Assembly (NCBI RefSeq): GCF_021379005.1
Contig: NZ_CP075171.1
Coordinates: forward strand, 1,116,001 to 1,180,000
DNA from: Leptodesmis sichuanensis A121
GTDB lineage: Bacteria; Cyanobacteriota; Cyanobacteriia; Leptolyngbyales; Leptolyngbyaceae
Direction: 5' to 3'
DNA length: 64,000 bases
A program made the translations under genes and the position numbers. The notes below the pieces were generated by a model. The model was given only the letters and a program-made list of their open reading frames with translations, ran no database searches and was not told the origin of the DNA. Positions 8,778 through 17,736 of the stretch are shown here, in pieces (the first letter of the stretch is position 1; every line of letters starts with the position of its first letter).

Positions 8778-9341
8778 ATGACGGCTGAGGTTTTGGTAGA
8801 GAAGAAAAAGCTGGCGAAAGCCCCTCTGGACATTCATCGTCTGGGCGATCGCGTGTTACGCCAGCCAGCAAAGCGAGTGGCAAAGATTGACGCTGAAATT
8901 AAGCAGCTTATTCGGGAGATGCTGCGGACAATGTATAGTTCTGATGGCATTGGACTGGCGGCTCCGCAAGTGGCAATTCACAAACAAGTGATTGTGGTGG
9001 ATTGTGACCCGGAGGAAGCCACCAAGCCACCGTTGGTGCTGATTAATCCCACAATTACTCAGGCCAGTCGAGATATTACCGTAACCCAGGAAGGCTGCCT
9101 GAGTATTCCTGGGGTGTACCTGGATGTCAAGCGGCCTGCAGCCGTCGAAGTGTCTTATAAGGATGAGCATGGTCGTCCGCAGCGGCTATCGGCTACGGGT
9201 CTACTAGCCTGCTGTATTCAGCATGAAATTGACCATTTGAACGGGGTGCTGTTTGTAGACCGGGTGGAAAATGCTCTGCTCTTGAATCAGGAGCTAACCA
9301 AGCATGGATTTTCCGGTAAAGCGGTGAAGTCGCTGGTCTGA
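8778..9341 (+). CDS. def: Peptide deformylase
   Basis: 187 residues from the ATG at 8778. An in-frame TTG five codons upstream is less likely. All three deformylase motifs are present: G-I-G-L-A-A-P-Q (57-64), E-G-C-L-S-I-P (105-111, metal ligand Cys107) and Q-H-E-I-D-H-L (148-154, metal ligands His149 and His153, catalytic Glu150). The enzyme removes the formyl group from the initiator methionine of nascent proteins. Length fits type 1B PDFs of cyanobacteria and plastids. The gene is monocistronic, with the 59-bp dispersed repeat just upstream. Confidence 0.95.
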   Translation: MTAEVLVEKKKLAKAPLDIHRLGDRVLRQPAKRVAKIDAEIKQLIREMLRTMYSSDGIGLAAPQVAIHKQVIVVDCDPEEATKPPLVLINPTITQASRDITVTQEGCLSIPGVYLDVKRPAAVEVSYKDEHGRPQRLSATGLLACCIQHEIDHLNGVLFVDRVENALLLNQELTKHGFSGKAVKSLV

Positions 9342-9451
9342 ATGAAGGATTAGTAAGTATCTACCGGGCCGTGAGCAAGCGTTTTTTGAATTTTTCGCTT
9401 GTACACGCCTTTGCTATAGCAAATGTTGATGGTTCAGGGGTAGGTTAATAA

Positions 9452-9646
9452 GTGACTCCAAAAAGCGGTGTTTTTCTAGCAGGTTCTTGCATTGCAGCGA
9501 TCGCGGCGATCGGATCGATCTTCGAATTGTCGTCAGGTACACCCGAACTAGGCAACCTGACAACCGGGATCATTTTGGGAGGCAGCATTCCTTTGACGAT
9601 CGTCTGCTTCTTAGCTGCCGTCTCCGATGCTAAAGCCAATCAGTAG
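9452..9646 (+). CDS. Small two-helix membrane protein of unknown function
   Basis: 64 residues from a GTG start. Two hydrophobic segments (about 7-23 and 38-59) are separated by a short polar loop with P-E-L-G-N-L-T-T-G. The C-terminus is D-A-K-A-N-Q. No motif is recognised. Coding character is supported by an uninterrupted, well-composed hydrophobic frame that starts after a 100-base gap and stops cleanly before the next gene. A minus-strand frame covering the same bases has no such structure. Confidence 0.55.
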   Translation: MTPKSGVFLAGSCIAAIAAIGSIFELSSGTPELGNLTTGIILGGSIPLTIVCFLAAVSDAKANQ

Positions 9647-9723
9647 CACTAAAAAATCATCCGTCGCCCAGTAGAGTCATCATTGTTCAACATTCACTTT
9701 TCTAGCTTGCCAAACTCCCTCTC

Positions 9724-11127
9724 ATGATGACGGGAAAGGATGAACAAATCGCGTTTCTCAGGCTACTCCCCGGTAAGGCGGCGACCAATGCCCAACTCTA
9801 TCATCGTCTGTCTCCGACCGAGCCGATTGTGCTAGGACGTGACTTTCGCTGCCACATTGTGCTGGATCCAACCCTGTATCGTTCGGTTTCCCGTCGTCAT
9901 GCAGAAGTCAGTCCAGTTTTGGGAATTGAGATGCCCAGTGGCGCTCGCTTCTGGCAAGTTTGTGATCTGGATAGTAGCAATGGTACCTATTTGAATGGAG
10001 TGCGGCTCCTGGGGTGCCGGGTGTTACAGGCCGGCGATCGCATCTCATTGGGACAAAATGGCCCAGAGTTTGTGTTTGAGTATCAGCTTTCAGAGGCGGT
10101 AGAGTCATTACAGAACTTCAGATCCCGCTCTGGGCCAATCCTCGATTCCTCTACTGATCCAACAACTCCACCCCCCCCCCGTCCACCGCTGGTTTCCAGT
10201 CGTCCACGGGAAGCGGTCAGTCTTACGCAACTCTTTCCAATTCTGTCAACAGGTCGGCAACTGGCCCAAAAAGCCTATTTGCTACCTGCTGCCGTTACCG
10301 TCCTGTTTGTGGTGCTGCTGTTTCTGGCGATCGGGAATCCCCCGGTTTTCAATTTTCTGCTGGCTTCTTACCTGGCGATCGCGGCCTATTTCTTCATTTA
10401 TCAACTCTGCGGTAAGCGCAAGCTCTGGTGGCTGTTGTTCCTGGTTGCCCTGTCTACGGCCCTCCTGCTAGTCAGTCCGGTGCTGGACTTATTTACATTT
10501 GTCTTTCACCGCCTGCTGCCGGGAGATCTTGCCAACACGAGTGCTCAGACCAACTTCCTGCTTGTACTGGTCAAAATGTTTTTTGGGGCCGGGTTGATGG
10601 AGGAATTGTTTAAAGCAATTCCAGTGTTGTTTCTGTATTGGTTAGGACTCCAATTAAGATCTCCCTGGCGGGAACGGTTAGGCGTATGGGAACCATTGGA
10701 TGGCATTCTTTTGGGGGCAGCGTCTGCGGTTGGGTTCAGCCTTATGGAAACCCTGGGAGTTTACGTGCCTGCAACCTATAAATCGGCTCTGATGTCCGGG
10801 CAGGATGCCGCTCAATTGGCCAGCCTCCAACTGTTAATCCCGCGAGTGCTGGGCCTGATCGCTGGACACATGGCCTACAGTGGCTATCTAGGCTATTTCA
10901 TTGGCTTAAGTGCGCTGCGTCGCCGTCAACGCAAATTGATTTTGGGAGTTGGCTATTTTACCTCTGCCGGACTTCATACCTTGTGGAATGCTGCCGGACT
11001 CCTGAATCCCGCTTTTCTGGCGATCGTTGGTGGCCTCTCCTACGCCTTTCTGGGAGCCGCAATTCTCAAAGCCCGTGCCCTATCTCCCACCCGATCGCAA
11101 AACTTCGCCACCCGCTTCTATCAATAA
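9724..11127 (+). CDS. FHA domain fused to PrsW-type intramembrane protease
   Basis: 467 residues. An N-terminal FHA domain (about 30-118) has the phosphothreonine-binding signature G-R-D, S-R-R-H-A-E and S-S-N-G-T-Y-L-N-G. A Pro-rich linker (148-165) contains a run of ten C bases at 10171-10180. The C-terminal half is a polytopic membrane domain with PrsW motifs: M-E-E-L-F-K (292-297), G-F-S-L-M-E (337-342), and histidines at 382 and 418. PrsW proteases start regulated intramembrane proteolysis, for example of anti-sigma factors. The FHA part should tie this to Ser/Thr phosphorylation. It converges on the CHAT/PP2C cluster. Confidence 0.85.
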   Translation: MMTGKDEQIAFLRLLPGKAATNAQLYHRLSPTEPIVLGRDFRCHIVLDPTLYRSVSRRHAEVSPVLGIEMPSGARFWQVCDLDSSNGTYLNGVRLLGCRVLQAGDRISLGQNGPEFVFEYQLSEAVESLQNFRSRSGPILDSSTDPTTPPPPRPPLVSSRPREAVSLTQLFPILSTGRQLAQKAYLLPAAVTVLFVVLLFLAIGNPPVFNFLLASYLAIAAYFFIYQLCGKRKLWWLLFLVALSTALLLVSPVLDLFTFVFHRLLPGDLANTSAQTNFLLVLVKMFFGAGLMEELFKAIPVLFLYWLGLQLRSPWRERLGVWEPLDGILLGAASAVGFSLMETLGVYVPATYKSALMSGQDAAQLASLQLLIPRVLGLIAGHMAYSGYLGYFIGLSALRRRQRKLILGVGYFTSAGLHTLWNAAGLLNPAFLAIVGGLSYAFLGAAILKARALSPTRSQNFATRFYQ

Positions 11128-11219
11128 ATTTCTAGCTATAAAAATTTCTAGCTATAAAAACAAGCAGAGGCGAAATCACTTCCGCCCCTGGTGGATGATG
11201 CAATTGAACGGGTGTTGAG

Positions 11220-11939
11220 TTAATCGTCCTGGGATGTCTGCAACTCGTGGATGGCCAACCGGGCGATCGCCAGACTGAGACGGGCACGTTGCATTTCCGA
11301 CAACTGCTCCCAATCGGTTTGAGGAACTTGAGCAAGGGTCGTATCAATGGCATCCTGCAGTCCTCCGTTACGCATCTGATAAGCCAGAGGACGGGCCAGT
11401 ACATACAAGTCTTCTGAGGCCAGGGTAGGCGTAATGCCTTGAACGCATTGCACCAATTGTTCAGAAAGCTGATCGGCCACTGACAGAGACGTATTGAGTG
11501 CTTTTTGAGTGTTGGCCAAAGCGGCTTGGGCTTGTTCAGCGATCGCGGCCAATAAAGACTGGGGAATGCGAGTAGAGAAGCGTTCTGCCAGACGGCTTTG
11601 CAGAGAAACGGGTGCCCAGACCTGCCCCAGTCGATTGAAAAAGGATTGGGAGCGATCGGTGATTTCTGCTTCCTGCCAATCTGCAAAAATAGAGGGCGTA
11701 TCTGAGTCTGTGAAAAAAGCTTCGCTTGCTGGATCAGCAGGATTCCAGGGATACCGGACTTGAGCATTGGGGTTCTCACTTACCTGAACCATGTCCTCAG
11801 TTAGGGGCTGGCCGTCTTGCCAACGAATCGTAATATCTTCGTTTCGCAGCAGGGCATCCCATAGATCCTGCTCGCTAATTGCTTCGAGTTCCCCTGAATT
11901 GCCGAAACCTAACTTACTTTCCATCACAGACTCCTGCAT
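11220..11939 (-). CDS. Hypothetical protein at the end of the CHAT/PP2C cluster
   Basis: 239 residues, acidic, without signal peptide or membrane segment. The N-terminal third is rich in Asp/Glu and Gln. The C-terminal two thirds are Ala/Leu/Gln-rich and probably helical (residues about 100-235). Two starts are possible (M1 at 11939, M6 at 11924). It lies 81 bases downstream of the CHAT-FHA gene on the same strand, so co-transcription is likely. This neighbourhood is the only clue to its role. It could be a partner or substrate of the protease. I do not recognise the family. Confidence 0.55.
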   Translation of the reverse strand: MQESVMESKLGFGNSGELEAISEQDLWDALLRNEDITIRWQDGQPLTEDMVQVSENPNAQVRYPWNPADPASEAFFTDSDTPSIFADWQEAEITDRSQSFFNRLGQVWAPVSLQSRLAERFSTRIPQSLLAAIAEQAQAALANTQKALNTSLSVADQLSEQLVQCVQGITPTLASEDLYVLARPLAYQMRNGGLQDAIDTTLAQVPQTDWEQLSEMQRARLSLAIARLAIHELQTSQDD

Positions 11940-12020
11940 GCACTAAACAAATCTCTATCGCTGTCTTAGGGATCTACAGTGCGATCATGCACCATTTCGG
12001 AACTCAATTCGATTTTGCCG

Positions 12021-13679
12021 CTAAATGGAGGAAGGCAAGTCAGAAGGGCTAAAAACTTCAAACTCCAGCGCATCATTCTGGGTACTTCCAAACTTAATTT
12101 GCATGCCTGGCAGCAAGGAAACCTCCTGATGATGAACTCGTTGCCAGCCAATGTTGTTCATGATCCAGGTGCCAAAGCGGGAGAAGTCTTTCAGAAAATA
12201 GGTAGCGCCGTCTGCCTCGCCTCCTAAATTATCCCGACAGATGATCATCGCATGCTCACGAGAAACGCCGCTTTCATCTTCTTTCAGTACCAGGTCATTG
12301 TCTGCACTCCGGCCAATTCGCATTAATCCCCCGCGAATCTGCCAAACGCGGCCATCCCTTAACGATCGCAAGCAGGCTACTTGAGAGGGGATATCGGGTG
12401 GACCAAACCCTGTTTCGCTGGTCTCCAGCGGTTTCAGTAATTCCCCATCAAACTCCGGATGCATATATAGCACGGGTAGTGTCCAGGTTTGCTGATTGAA
12501 GCGATACAGAGTCAGTAAATGTTGTCTCGCCAGGGCAACCGCATGATCGATCGGCAGCCGCTGAGCCAGAGATTGGGCCAGGACTTGAATAAAGTGAATT
12601 GCTTCCTCGTCGGCGATCGGATCCCGCATTCCTAAAACTGCCGGAACTCCATGATGGATCAGAACTTCTGCCAGACTGCTGCGTGGAATTGGCTGTGCGC
12701 CCTGCATTCCTCCTGGCTCAGTTGAATGGCTGTCCTTGTAGTAATCGGGTTGAGCGCCCCAGCAAGCATTAAAAACGGCCAATTTTACCTGGCAGCGGGT
12801 TAAAACCTGAGCTAATTCAGTGCCATTCAGAGGCATATCGGGTCTGAGAAAGAGTAGCCCACCATCTGGCCCAGGCTTGCCATGCCCCGCATAGAACAAA
12901 ACATTATAGATCCGTTTCTCCAATGCCTGAATTAACTCAGCCGGAGAAGGTTGTACCAGAACATCCACCTGGGCTGGAATGCCGCGAGCCGTACCAATGT
13001 CTGAGTTGCCAAAATTCCTCAAAACCTGGGCGAGGGTTTCCGCTTCCTGTTCCAGTTTCAAGGTTTGTAGGGTGTCATTGAGTAAGCCAGTGGTGCCATT
13101 TGGATCAGATGCCTGCCCTAAAACCAGCAGAATTCGCAGCGCGTAATCCGTCCGCAAGCGGGGTAAGGCATTGACATCACTGGTTGTTCGACTAAATAGC
13201 ACCTGCTGGCTTAAGGAAATCGCTTGCATCCCTGGAGCCTCTTGCATAATTTCCCAGGGAATGGCAACCAGGTTGGGATCTCGAATTTCCAACTGCAACC
13301 GTAGGGATTTTCCCTGTCCCATCGCAATTCCCCGACTATGGCTAAAGCTACCTAGAATGGGGCCATCAAATATCCATTGCCACAGGTGAATGCCCAAAGT
13401 TTGCATCAACCGTGTTGATAACCCTCCCAATTGGACAGGTTCTAGCAAGGCATCGACAGGGGTTATAGTCTCCACCGGGTAGGGGGGCATTTGGCGGTTA
13501 GAAAACATTTCTTGCCAGGATTGCCAGATCTGACTGAGGCTGTTTTGCCAGATGCAATCCCGCAGGGTAAGACCGCCAGGATAGGGGGCTTGGGTGACGT
13601 GAATGGCAAAGTGGGCCGCTCCAGTGGCTTGTAATGGAGTGACAGCTATGCTCAAGTAGGGAGTTCCAGTGGGAGGCAT
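12021..13679 (-). CDS. CHAT-domain (caspase-like) protease with C-terminal FHA domain
   Basis: 552 residues. A central-to-C-terminal CHAT domain (about 180-410) carries the caspase-type dyad: Y-A-G-H-G (His266) and N-A-C-W-G (Cys306). It is followed by G-V-P-A-V-L-G-M-R-D-P-I, typical of CHAT/separase-like folds. The N-terminal 170 residues are of the kind found in bacterial CHAT proteins. An FHA domain (about 440-545) shows R-I-G-R-S, V-S-R-E-H-A-M and R-F-G-T-W-I. CHAT proteases act as inducible peptidases in several bacterial immunity and cell-death systems. Here a phosphothreonine input is implied. It lies in an apparent operon with the PP2C gene upstream. Confidence 0.87.
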   Translation of the reverse strand: MPPTGTPYLSIAVTPLQATGAAHFAIHVTQAPYPGGLTLRDCIWQNSLSQIWQSWQEMFSNRQMPPYPVETITPVDALLEPVQLGGLSTRLMQTLGIHLWQWIFDGPILGSFSHSRGIAMGQGKSLRLQLEIRDPNLVAIPWEIMQEAPGMQAISLSQQVLFSRTTSDVNALPRLRTDYALRILLVLGQASDPNGTTGLLNDTLQTLKLEQEAETLAQVLRNFGNSDIGTARGIPAQVDVLVQPSPAELIQALEKRIYNVLFYAGHGKPGPDGGLLFLRPDMPLNGTELAQVLTRCQVKLAVFNACWGAQPDYYKDSHSTEPGGMQGAQPIPRSSLAEVLIHHGVPAVLGMRDPIADEEAIHFIQVLAQSLAQRLPIDHAVALARQHLLTLYRFNQQTWTLPVLYMHPEFDGELLKPLETSETGFGPPDIPSQVACLRSLRDGRVWQIRGGLMRIGRSADNDLVLKEDESGVSREHAMIICRDNLGGEADGATYFLKDFSRFGTWIMNNIGWQRVHHQEVSLLPGMQIKFGSTQNDALEFEVFSPSDLPSSI

Positions 13680-13742
13680 TCGTAGTCACTGAAAGGTGAT
13701 CCGTTGCCGGATCCTTACTAAGGGTCAGAACTGATCATTAAA

Positions 13743-13801
13743 CTAAGTCCAGCCAGAGAATAGTCATTTCCCGATCGGAGAAACTCCGGTTCTGGGCTTG
13801 G
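13743..13801 (+). repeat. 59-bp dispersed repeat (copy 2)
   Basis: The same length and core as the copy at 8641-8699. The left end is CTAAGTCC and the right end GGGCTTGG, so the terminal pairing is slightly degraded. It lies between the PP2C and CHAT genes and could form an RNA hairpin inside their transcript. Confidence 0.6.
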
Positions 13802-13904
13802 ACAAGGTTTAGATTCCAGGTAAGCGATCGCAGAATGAAATTTGATCGTTCTATCAGTCTAGACCCTGTTTGCAATGAGCGGGAGCAGAACCCTGATTTG
13901 GGGA

Positions 13905-16286
13905 TTAGGGATTAGGGGTTGGAGGTTGGGAGGTCGTCGGTGCAGGTGGCCTTGCAGGAGTCACAGTACATTGACCTAGCTGGGCGGCAGTCAGGCTGAG
14001 GTTGGATGTTACCAAAGGCGCGATCGTGGACTGTTCGATCCACCCAGTAGAACCAGGAATTGCAACAGGTAACCCCTCTCCTGGAACTTCACGGACACCT
14101 CCAAGACTGACCTCTGGCAGGGAACAAACTTTTAATTGCAGCCAGGTTTTGTTATCTGCTGACACCTGCTGCCCGATGACTTCCAAAACCGTTCCCCCCG
14201 GTAACAAAGAACCTTCTGCAGGCGTATTTCCGGCTGGAACAGCAGGTTTAGACAAGAGGATTAACGGAGTCTGGCCTGCGCTGTCCAGGGTTGTCCGAGT
14301 GACCTGAATGCGAGATTGAACTGACAAAACGGGAGCAGGGTTGGCCGGAGATGGACTAATCGGGGATCTGGGTGGCAGAGGAGACGGGCTAAAAGTTGGC
14401 TCACTGGCCGTTGGCATTCGCTCATTTCTACCCAGATTAGGGAACAGGAAAAAGGTCAGCACACCCAACCCCAGGAGACATAGCAATCCCACCAGAATGG
14501 GAACTAGCGGAACAGTAGCCCGCTCTAGAGCAGCGGGTGGCTTTTGGGTTGGTACAAGATAGGTGGGAGACTGCGGTGCTCCGGAAATTGGCAAGGGCGA
14601 AGTTCTGGGAGTTGCCAGGGCGGCTGGGAGAGGAGCCAGTGCCCCATCCGCAGTATCTACGACCTGACAATGGATTAAGCCAACGGTTACGTTATCATGA
14701 CCATTCTGCTGGTTGGCGATCGTCACCAGTTGTTGAGCCGCTGTCCCCACATCGGAGGTGCCTTCCAGGACAGGGAGCAGAACGGACTGCCAGTATTCTT
14801 GCACGCGATCGTTGTCGCTCAAGCCATCGGAGCAGAGCAAGAATAAGCTATCCTCATCCAGCACAAATCGCTGCACAGTGGGGTGTAGAAACGCGGAGGT
14901 ATTCATGCCCAGAGCCTGCACCAGGGAGCCAGAACTGGGTTGCTGCAAGGCTTCTCGATATAGAGAGTAACCCAGGCGTACCTCTCTAGCGGCTAAGTCG
15001 TCATCCAGGGTAACTTGATGACAATCGGTTTGGCTAATCCAGTAAGCGCGGCTGTCTCCTACATGGGTAATGTATAGTTCCGGCCCCTGACCCAGTGCCA
15101 TGACCAGGGTTGTGCCCATTCGTTGGCGTTCCTGGCGTTGCTCCTGGTCGTTGCGTTCTGCAATGCGATCGTTGGCTTCCAGAGCCGCTTCTTCCAGTGC
15201 GATCGTCAGGCGGGTAGGATCCAGTGGAGAGACTGACCAGAGGACGGGCTGGAGCCGCTTTTGAATAGTTTCGATCGCCAGATTAGAGGCAATATTTCCC
15301 CCCTCATGTCCTCCAATTCCGTCACACACCAGCACCAGGGGAGCAGCAGATCTGGTCGCTGCCGCTAACGTTGGTGGGGTCAGCGTGATCGTCGTTATGG
15401 TGCCGCTGGCTGGATAGCAGGCATCTTCATTGCGCTGTCGGGTGGGGCCTTGATCCGTCAGTGTGGCGATTCGGAGTTGTCGGGATTGGGATTGGCCGCA
15501 CACCGCGATCGCCTGATCCAGCGCCATCAGTAGCTGTTCGCCAGTGACGATGGTTCCCTGCATCAAGTTCTGGCAAAGCTCAGCCATAAATTCGGCGATC
15601 GTAGGCTGAGCAGAAGGTTGCCACTGGCTCCACAAATGACCTAAATCAGCAAGTGTGGGGGGCATCGAGTGGTTACTATCCCCAACCCGATGCTGTAACT
15701 CCAGGAGTCTCAGCAGCCCCCCTTCTACCCGAATCAGAGTAGGATTGAGCAAGGTGGCGGCTACGCCCTGTTGCTGCAAGGGATCCCAAAGTTGAGCGAT
15801 TTGCCAGAGCCAGTTGAGTTGGCGCATCACCCGACTTTGACTCCAAACAGAAACCAAAGTTGGCATCAATTGGCCCGTCTGCTGTGCCCCTGCTCCTGAT
15901 TCGATACCAAAAGGGTAGATTGGCGCATTTTCCAGCAACACCAAATCTGCCCCAGCCGCCTGAGCAATGGGGATCAGGGTATAGATTTGAGGAATATGCT
16001 GTTGGTAGGAGAATAATTTCAGGTAGGATTCAAAACCACCTGGCAAGTCATCTGGCGACTCCGGGAGCAGGCCAGGTTTGGTGTCCAGAAAAATGCGGCT
16101 CTGTTTACACCAATAGCGATCGTTCAGCAGTTCACCAGGCTGAATTAACTGCGCGGCCTGACCAACGGCCCACAGGTAACGCTTGGGCAGGGAGGTGCGG
16201 CATTGCTGACAAAATCGGTGGCTCTCCGGATTGGGAGCCTGACAAGCAGAATTGGGACAGTAAAGGGTTGCCTCAGGGCTGTGCAT
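13905..16286 (-). CDS. PP2C-family Ser/Thr phosphatase with zinc-ribbon, pseudokinase-like region and SH3-like tail
   Basis: 793 residues. Order: zinc-ribbon (C-P-N-S-A-C...C-Q-Q-C, 10-29); a region of about 40-260 that follows a protein-kinase layout but has no HRD or DFG (L-L-E-N-A-P near the hinge, G-V-A-A-T-L-L-N-P-T-L-I-R-V at the catalytic loop); a PP2C domain (about 270-520) with R-N-E-D-A-C, V-C-D-G-I-G-G-H-E-G-G, H-V-G-D-S-R-A-Y, C-S-D-G-L-S-D and G-H-D-N-V-T; one membrane helix (about 595-615); and a C-terminal SH3-like part. It should remove phosphate from Ser/Thr, opposing FHA binding in the neighbouring genes. First gene of the minus-strand cluster. Confidence 0.85.
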   Translation of the reverse strand: MHSPEATLYCPNSACQAPNPESHRFCQQCRTSLPKRYLWAVGQAAQLIQPGELLNDRYWCKQSRIFLDTKPGLLPESPDDLPGGFESYLKLFSYQQHIPQIYTLIPIAQAAGADLVLLENAPIYPFGIESGAGAQQTGQLMPTLVSVWSQSRVMRQLNWLWQIAQLWDPLQQQGVAATLLNPTLIRVEGGLLRLLELQHRVGDSNHSMPPTLADLGHLWSQWQPSAQPTIAEFMAELCQNLMQGTIVTGEQLLMALDQAIAVCGQSQSRQLRIATLTDQGPTRQRNEDACYPASGTITTITLTPPTLAAATRSAAPLVLVCDGIGGHEGGNIASNLAIETIQKRLQPVLWSVSPLDPTRLTIALEEAALEANDRIAERNDQEQRQERQRMGTTLVMALGQGPELYITHVGDSRAYWISQTDCHQVTLDDDLAAREVRLGYSLYREALQQPSSGSLVQALGMNTSAFLHPTVQRFVLDEDSLFLLCSDGLSDNDRVQEYWQSVLLPVLEGTSDVGTAAQQLVTIANQQNGHDNVTVGLIHCQVVDTADGALAPLPAALATPRTSPLPISGAPQSPTYLVPTQKPPAALERATVPLVPILVGLLCLLGLGVLTFFLFPNLGRNERMPTASEPTFSPSPLPPRSPISPSPANPAPVLSVQSRIQVTRTTLDSAGQTPLILLSKPAVPAGNTPAEGSLLPGGTVLEVIGQQVSADNKTWLQLKVCSLPEVSLGGVREVPGEGLPVAIPGSTGWIEQSTIAPLVTSNLSLTAAQLGQCTVTPARPPAPTTSQPPTPNP

Positions 16287-16594
16287 AGAGAAAAGGGGCC
16301 GGATCCGTCACCAGTCTAAACCCATTGGTGGGTAAGCGGCGCGGATACTGATTGCATAACTCCTATGTTAAACCCAGGACCTGAGTGTAATGCATTTAGA
16401 CCGGACGGTGAGCCACTTACCCGGAAGCAAATTCATTCCTGCAAAATATTTTTTTGGTATTAAGAATCCTCCCCTGGACTGAATTTTGGCCAAGCTTTAA
16501 CCTTTTGATAACTGATTATCGCTTTGCTCTTAACCCTGGGCCAGTATCCTTTGCGTGAATGTCTCATTTAACACTCGCCTTTTGGAGTAGAGCT
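16287..16594. other. Intergenic region between PP2C and pstS
   Basis: 308 bases between divergent genes. No coding frame stands out. The pstS-proximal part holds Pho-box-like repeats, and a likely ribosome-binding GGAG lies at 16583-16586. The PP2C side must contain its promoter, but I see no clear element. Confidence 0.6.
16496..16536 (+). promoter_or_regulatory. Pho-box-like direct repeats upstream of pstS
   Basis: TTTAACCT at 16496 and CTTAACCC at 16529 are 33 bases apart, with the weaker GATAACTG at 16507. All fall on an 11-base period, as expected for tandem PhoB/SphR boxes (cyanobacterial consensus near CTTAACCT). The site is about 60-100 bases upstream of the pstS start. Control by the phosphate-starvation two-component system is inferred from this and from the genes downstream. 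Confidence 0.55.
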
Positions 16595-17602
16595 ATGGTA
16601 GTCAAGAATGTGAAGCTTGGGGCCAACCGCTTCACTACATTAATCAGCGGCATGGCTGCAGCTGCGGCAGTAGTTGGTTTGTCAGTCAATGCTGTCAATT
16701 CTCAAGGCGCTGTTATTAAAGTTGATGGTTCCAGTACGGTGTTTCCGATTACTGAAAAAATTGCAGAAGGCTTTCAAAAGTCTGGAGGTGCCAGAGTCAC
16801 CGTTGGTATTTCTGGGACTGGGGGTGGATTTAAGAAGTTTTGCGCTGGGGAAACTGACATCTCTAATGCTTCTCGCCCCATCTTAGCCAAGGAAATGAAA
16901 GCCTGCGCTGAAAAGGGTATTCGATATATTGAGTTACCTGTAGCATTTGACGCTCTAACGGTTGTCGTCAATCCGGCTAATACTTGGGCAACTAATCTCA
17001 CAACTGCTGAGTTAAAGAAAATCTGGCAGCCCGGTAGCACAGTCAAGAACTGGAGTGAGGTTCGCTCCGGCTTCCCGAATCAGCCGATGCGGTTGTTTGG
17101 CCCTGGTGCTGACTCAGGTACCTTTGACTACTTCACGGAAGCGATTAACGGTAAAGCCAAGCAAAGCCGGAAAGACTTTACAGCCAGCGAAGATGATAAC
17201 GTATTGGTGCAGGGAGTTGCCCGCGATAAGGGTGCTTTAGGCTACTTCGGTTATGCCTATTTTGAGGCCAATAGGAACCGGATCAAGGCTGTTAAGATAA
17301 ATGGAGTTGCTCCTAGTAAGCAAACGGTTGAGAGCGGTGCCTATACTCCTCTATCTCGGCCTCTATTCATTTACGTCAATGCTAAGTCCGCTCAAAAACC
17401 CGAAGTGAAGAAGTTTGTTGAGTACTATATGCGGAATGGAGCAGCGGCAGCTTCCGCCGTGAAGTATATTGCACTGCCTCCCAGAGCCTATGTAGCTGCA
17501 ATGAACCGCTTTAAAGCTGGAAAGACCGGAACCATTTTTGGTGGAGAGGAAGCGATCGGGTTGAAGATTGACGAACTTCTCAGCCGTGAGCTGAAAGAGT
17601 AA
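16595..17602 (+). CDS. pstS: Phosphate ABC transporter, substrate-binding protein
   Basis: 335 residues from the ATG at 16595, which has a GGAG eight bases upstream. The earlier ATG at 16559 lacks one. A signal peptide (hydrophobic A/V-rich segment, about 16-38) is followed by the mature start [12 protein letters not shown]. Phosphate-binding segments are visible: [17 protein letters not shown] and [10 protein letters not shown]. This is the PstS/SphX type. It captures inorganic phosphate in the periplasm and delivers it to PstCA. It heads the pst operon and is probably induced by phosphate starvation. Confidence 0.93.
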   Translation: MVVKNVKLGANRFTTLISGMAAAAAVVGLSVNAVNSQGAVIKVDGSSTVFPITEKIAEGFQKSGGARVTVGISGTGGGFKKFCAGETDISNASRPILAKEMKACAEKGIRYIELPVAFDALTVVVNPANTWATNLTTAELKKIWQPGSTVKNWSEVRSGFPNQPMRLFGPGADSGTFDYFTEAINGKAKQSRKDFTASEDDNVLVQGVARDKGALGYFGYAYFEANRNRIKAVKINGVAPSKQTVESGAYTPLSRPLFIYVNAKSAQKPEVKKFVEYYMRNGAAAASAVKYIALPPRAYVAAMNRFKAGKTGTIFGGEEAIGLKIDELLSRELKE

Positions 17603-17651
17603 AATCTCCAAGGTGGATCTTGCCGCTAAACCTATTGATTAGGACAAGGCC

Positions 17652-17685
17652 TTCAGAACTCCTGGTTAGCAAATGATGTTCTGAA
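17652..17685 (+). promoter_or_regulatory. Inverted repeat between pstS and pstC
   Basis: TTCAGAAC at 17652-17659 and GTTCTGAA at 17678-17685 form a perfect 8-bp stem with an 18-base loop. It lies in the 134-base gap after pstS. A hairpin here would fit partial termination or 3' protection, giving more pstS than pstCAB mRNA. That role is inference. Confidence 0.4.
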
Positions 17686-17736
17686 TGCTTTGTAATCTCG
17701 ATCATCTACCTGCTTCATCTAATTATTTTCATAGCT

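Noticed and set aside
11132-11779. A 215-codon minus-strand frame overlapping the hypothetical gene at 11220-11939
   Set aside because: Basic, Pro/Trp-rich composition and no initiation signal. The alternative frame has natural composition and operon spacing.
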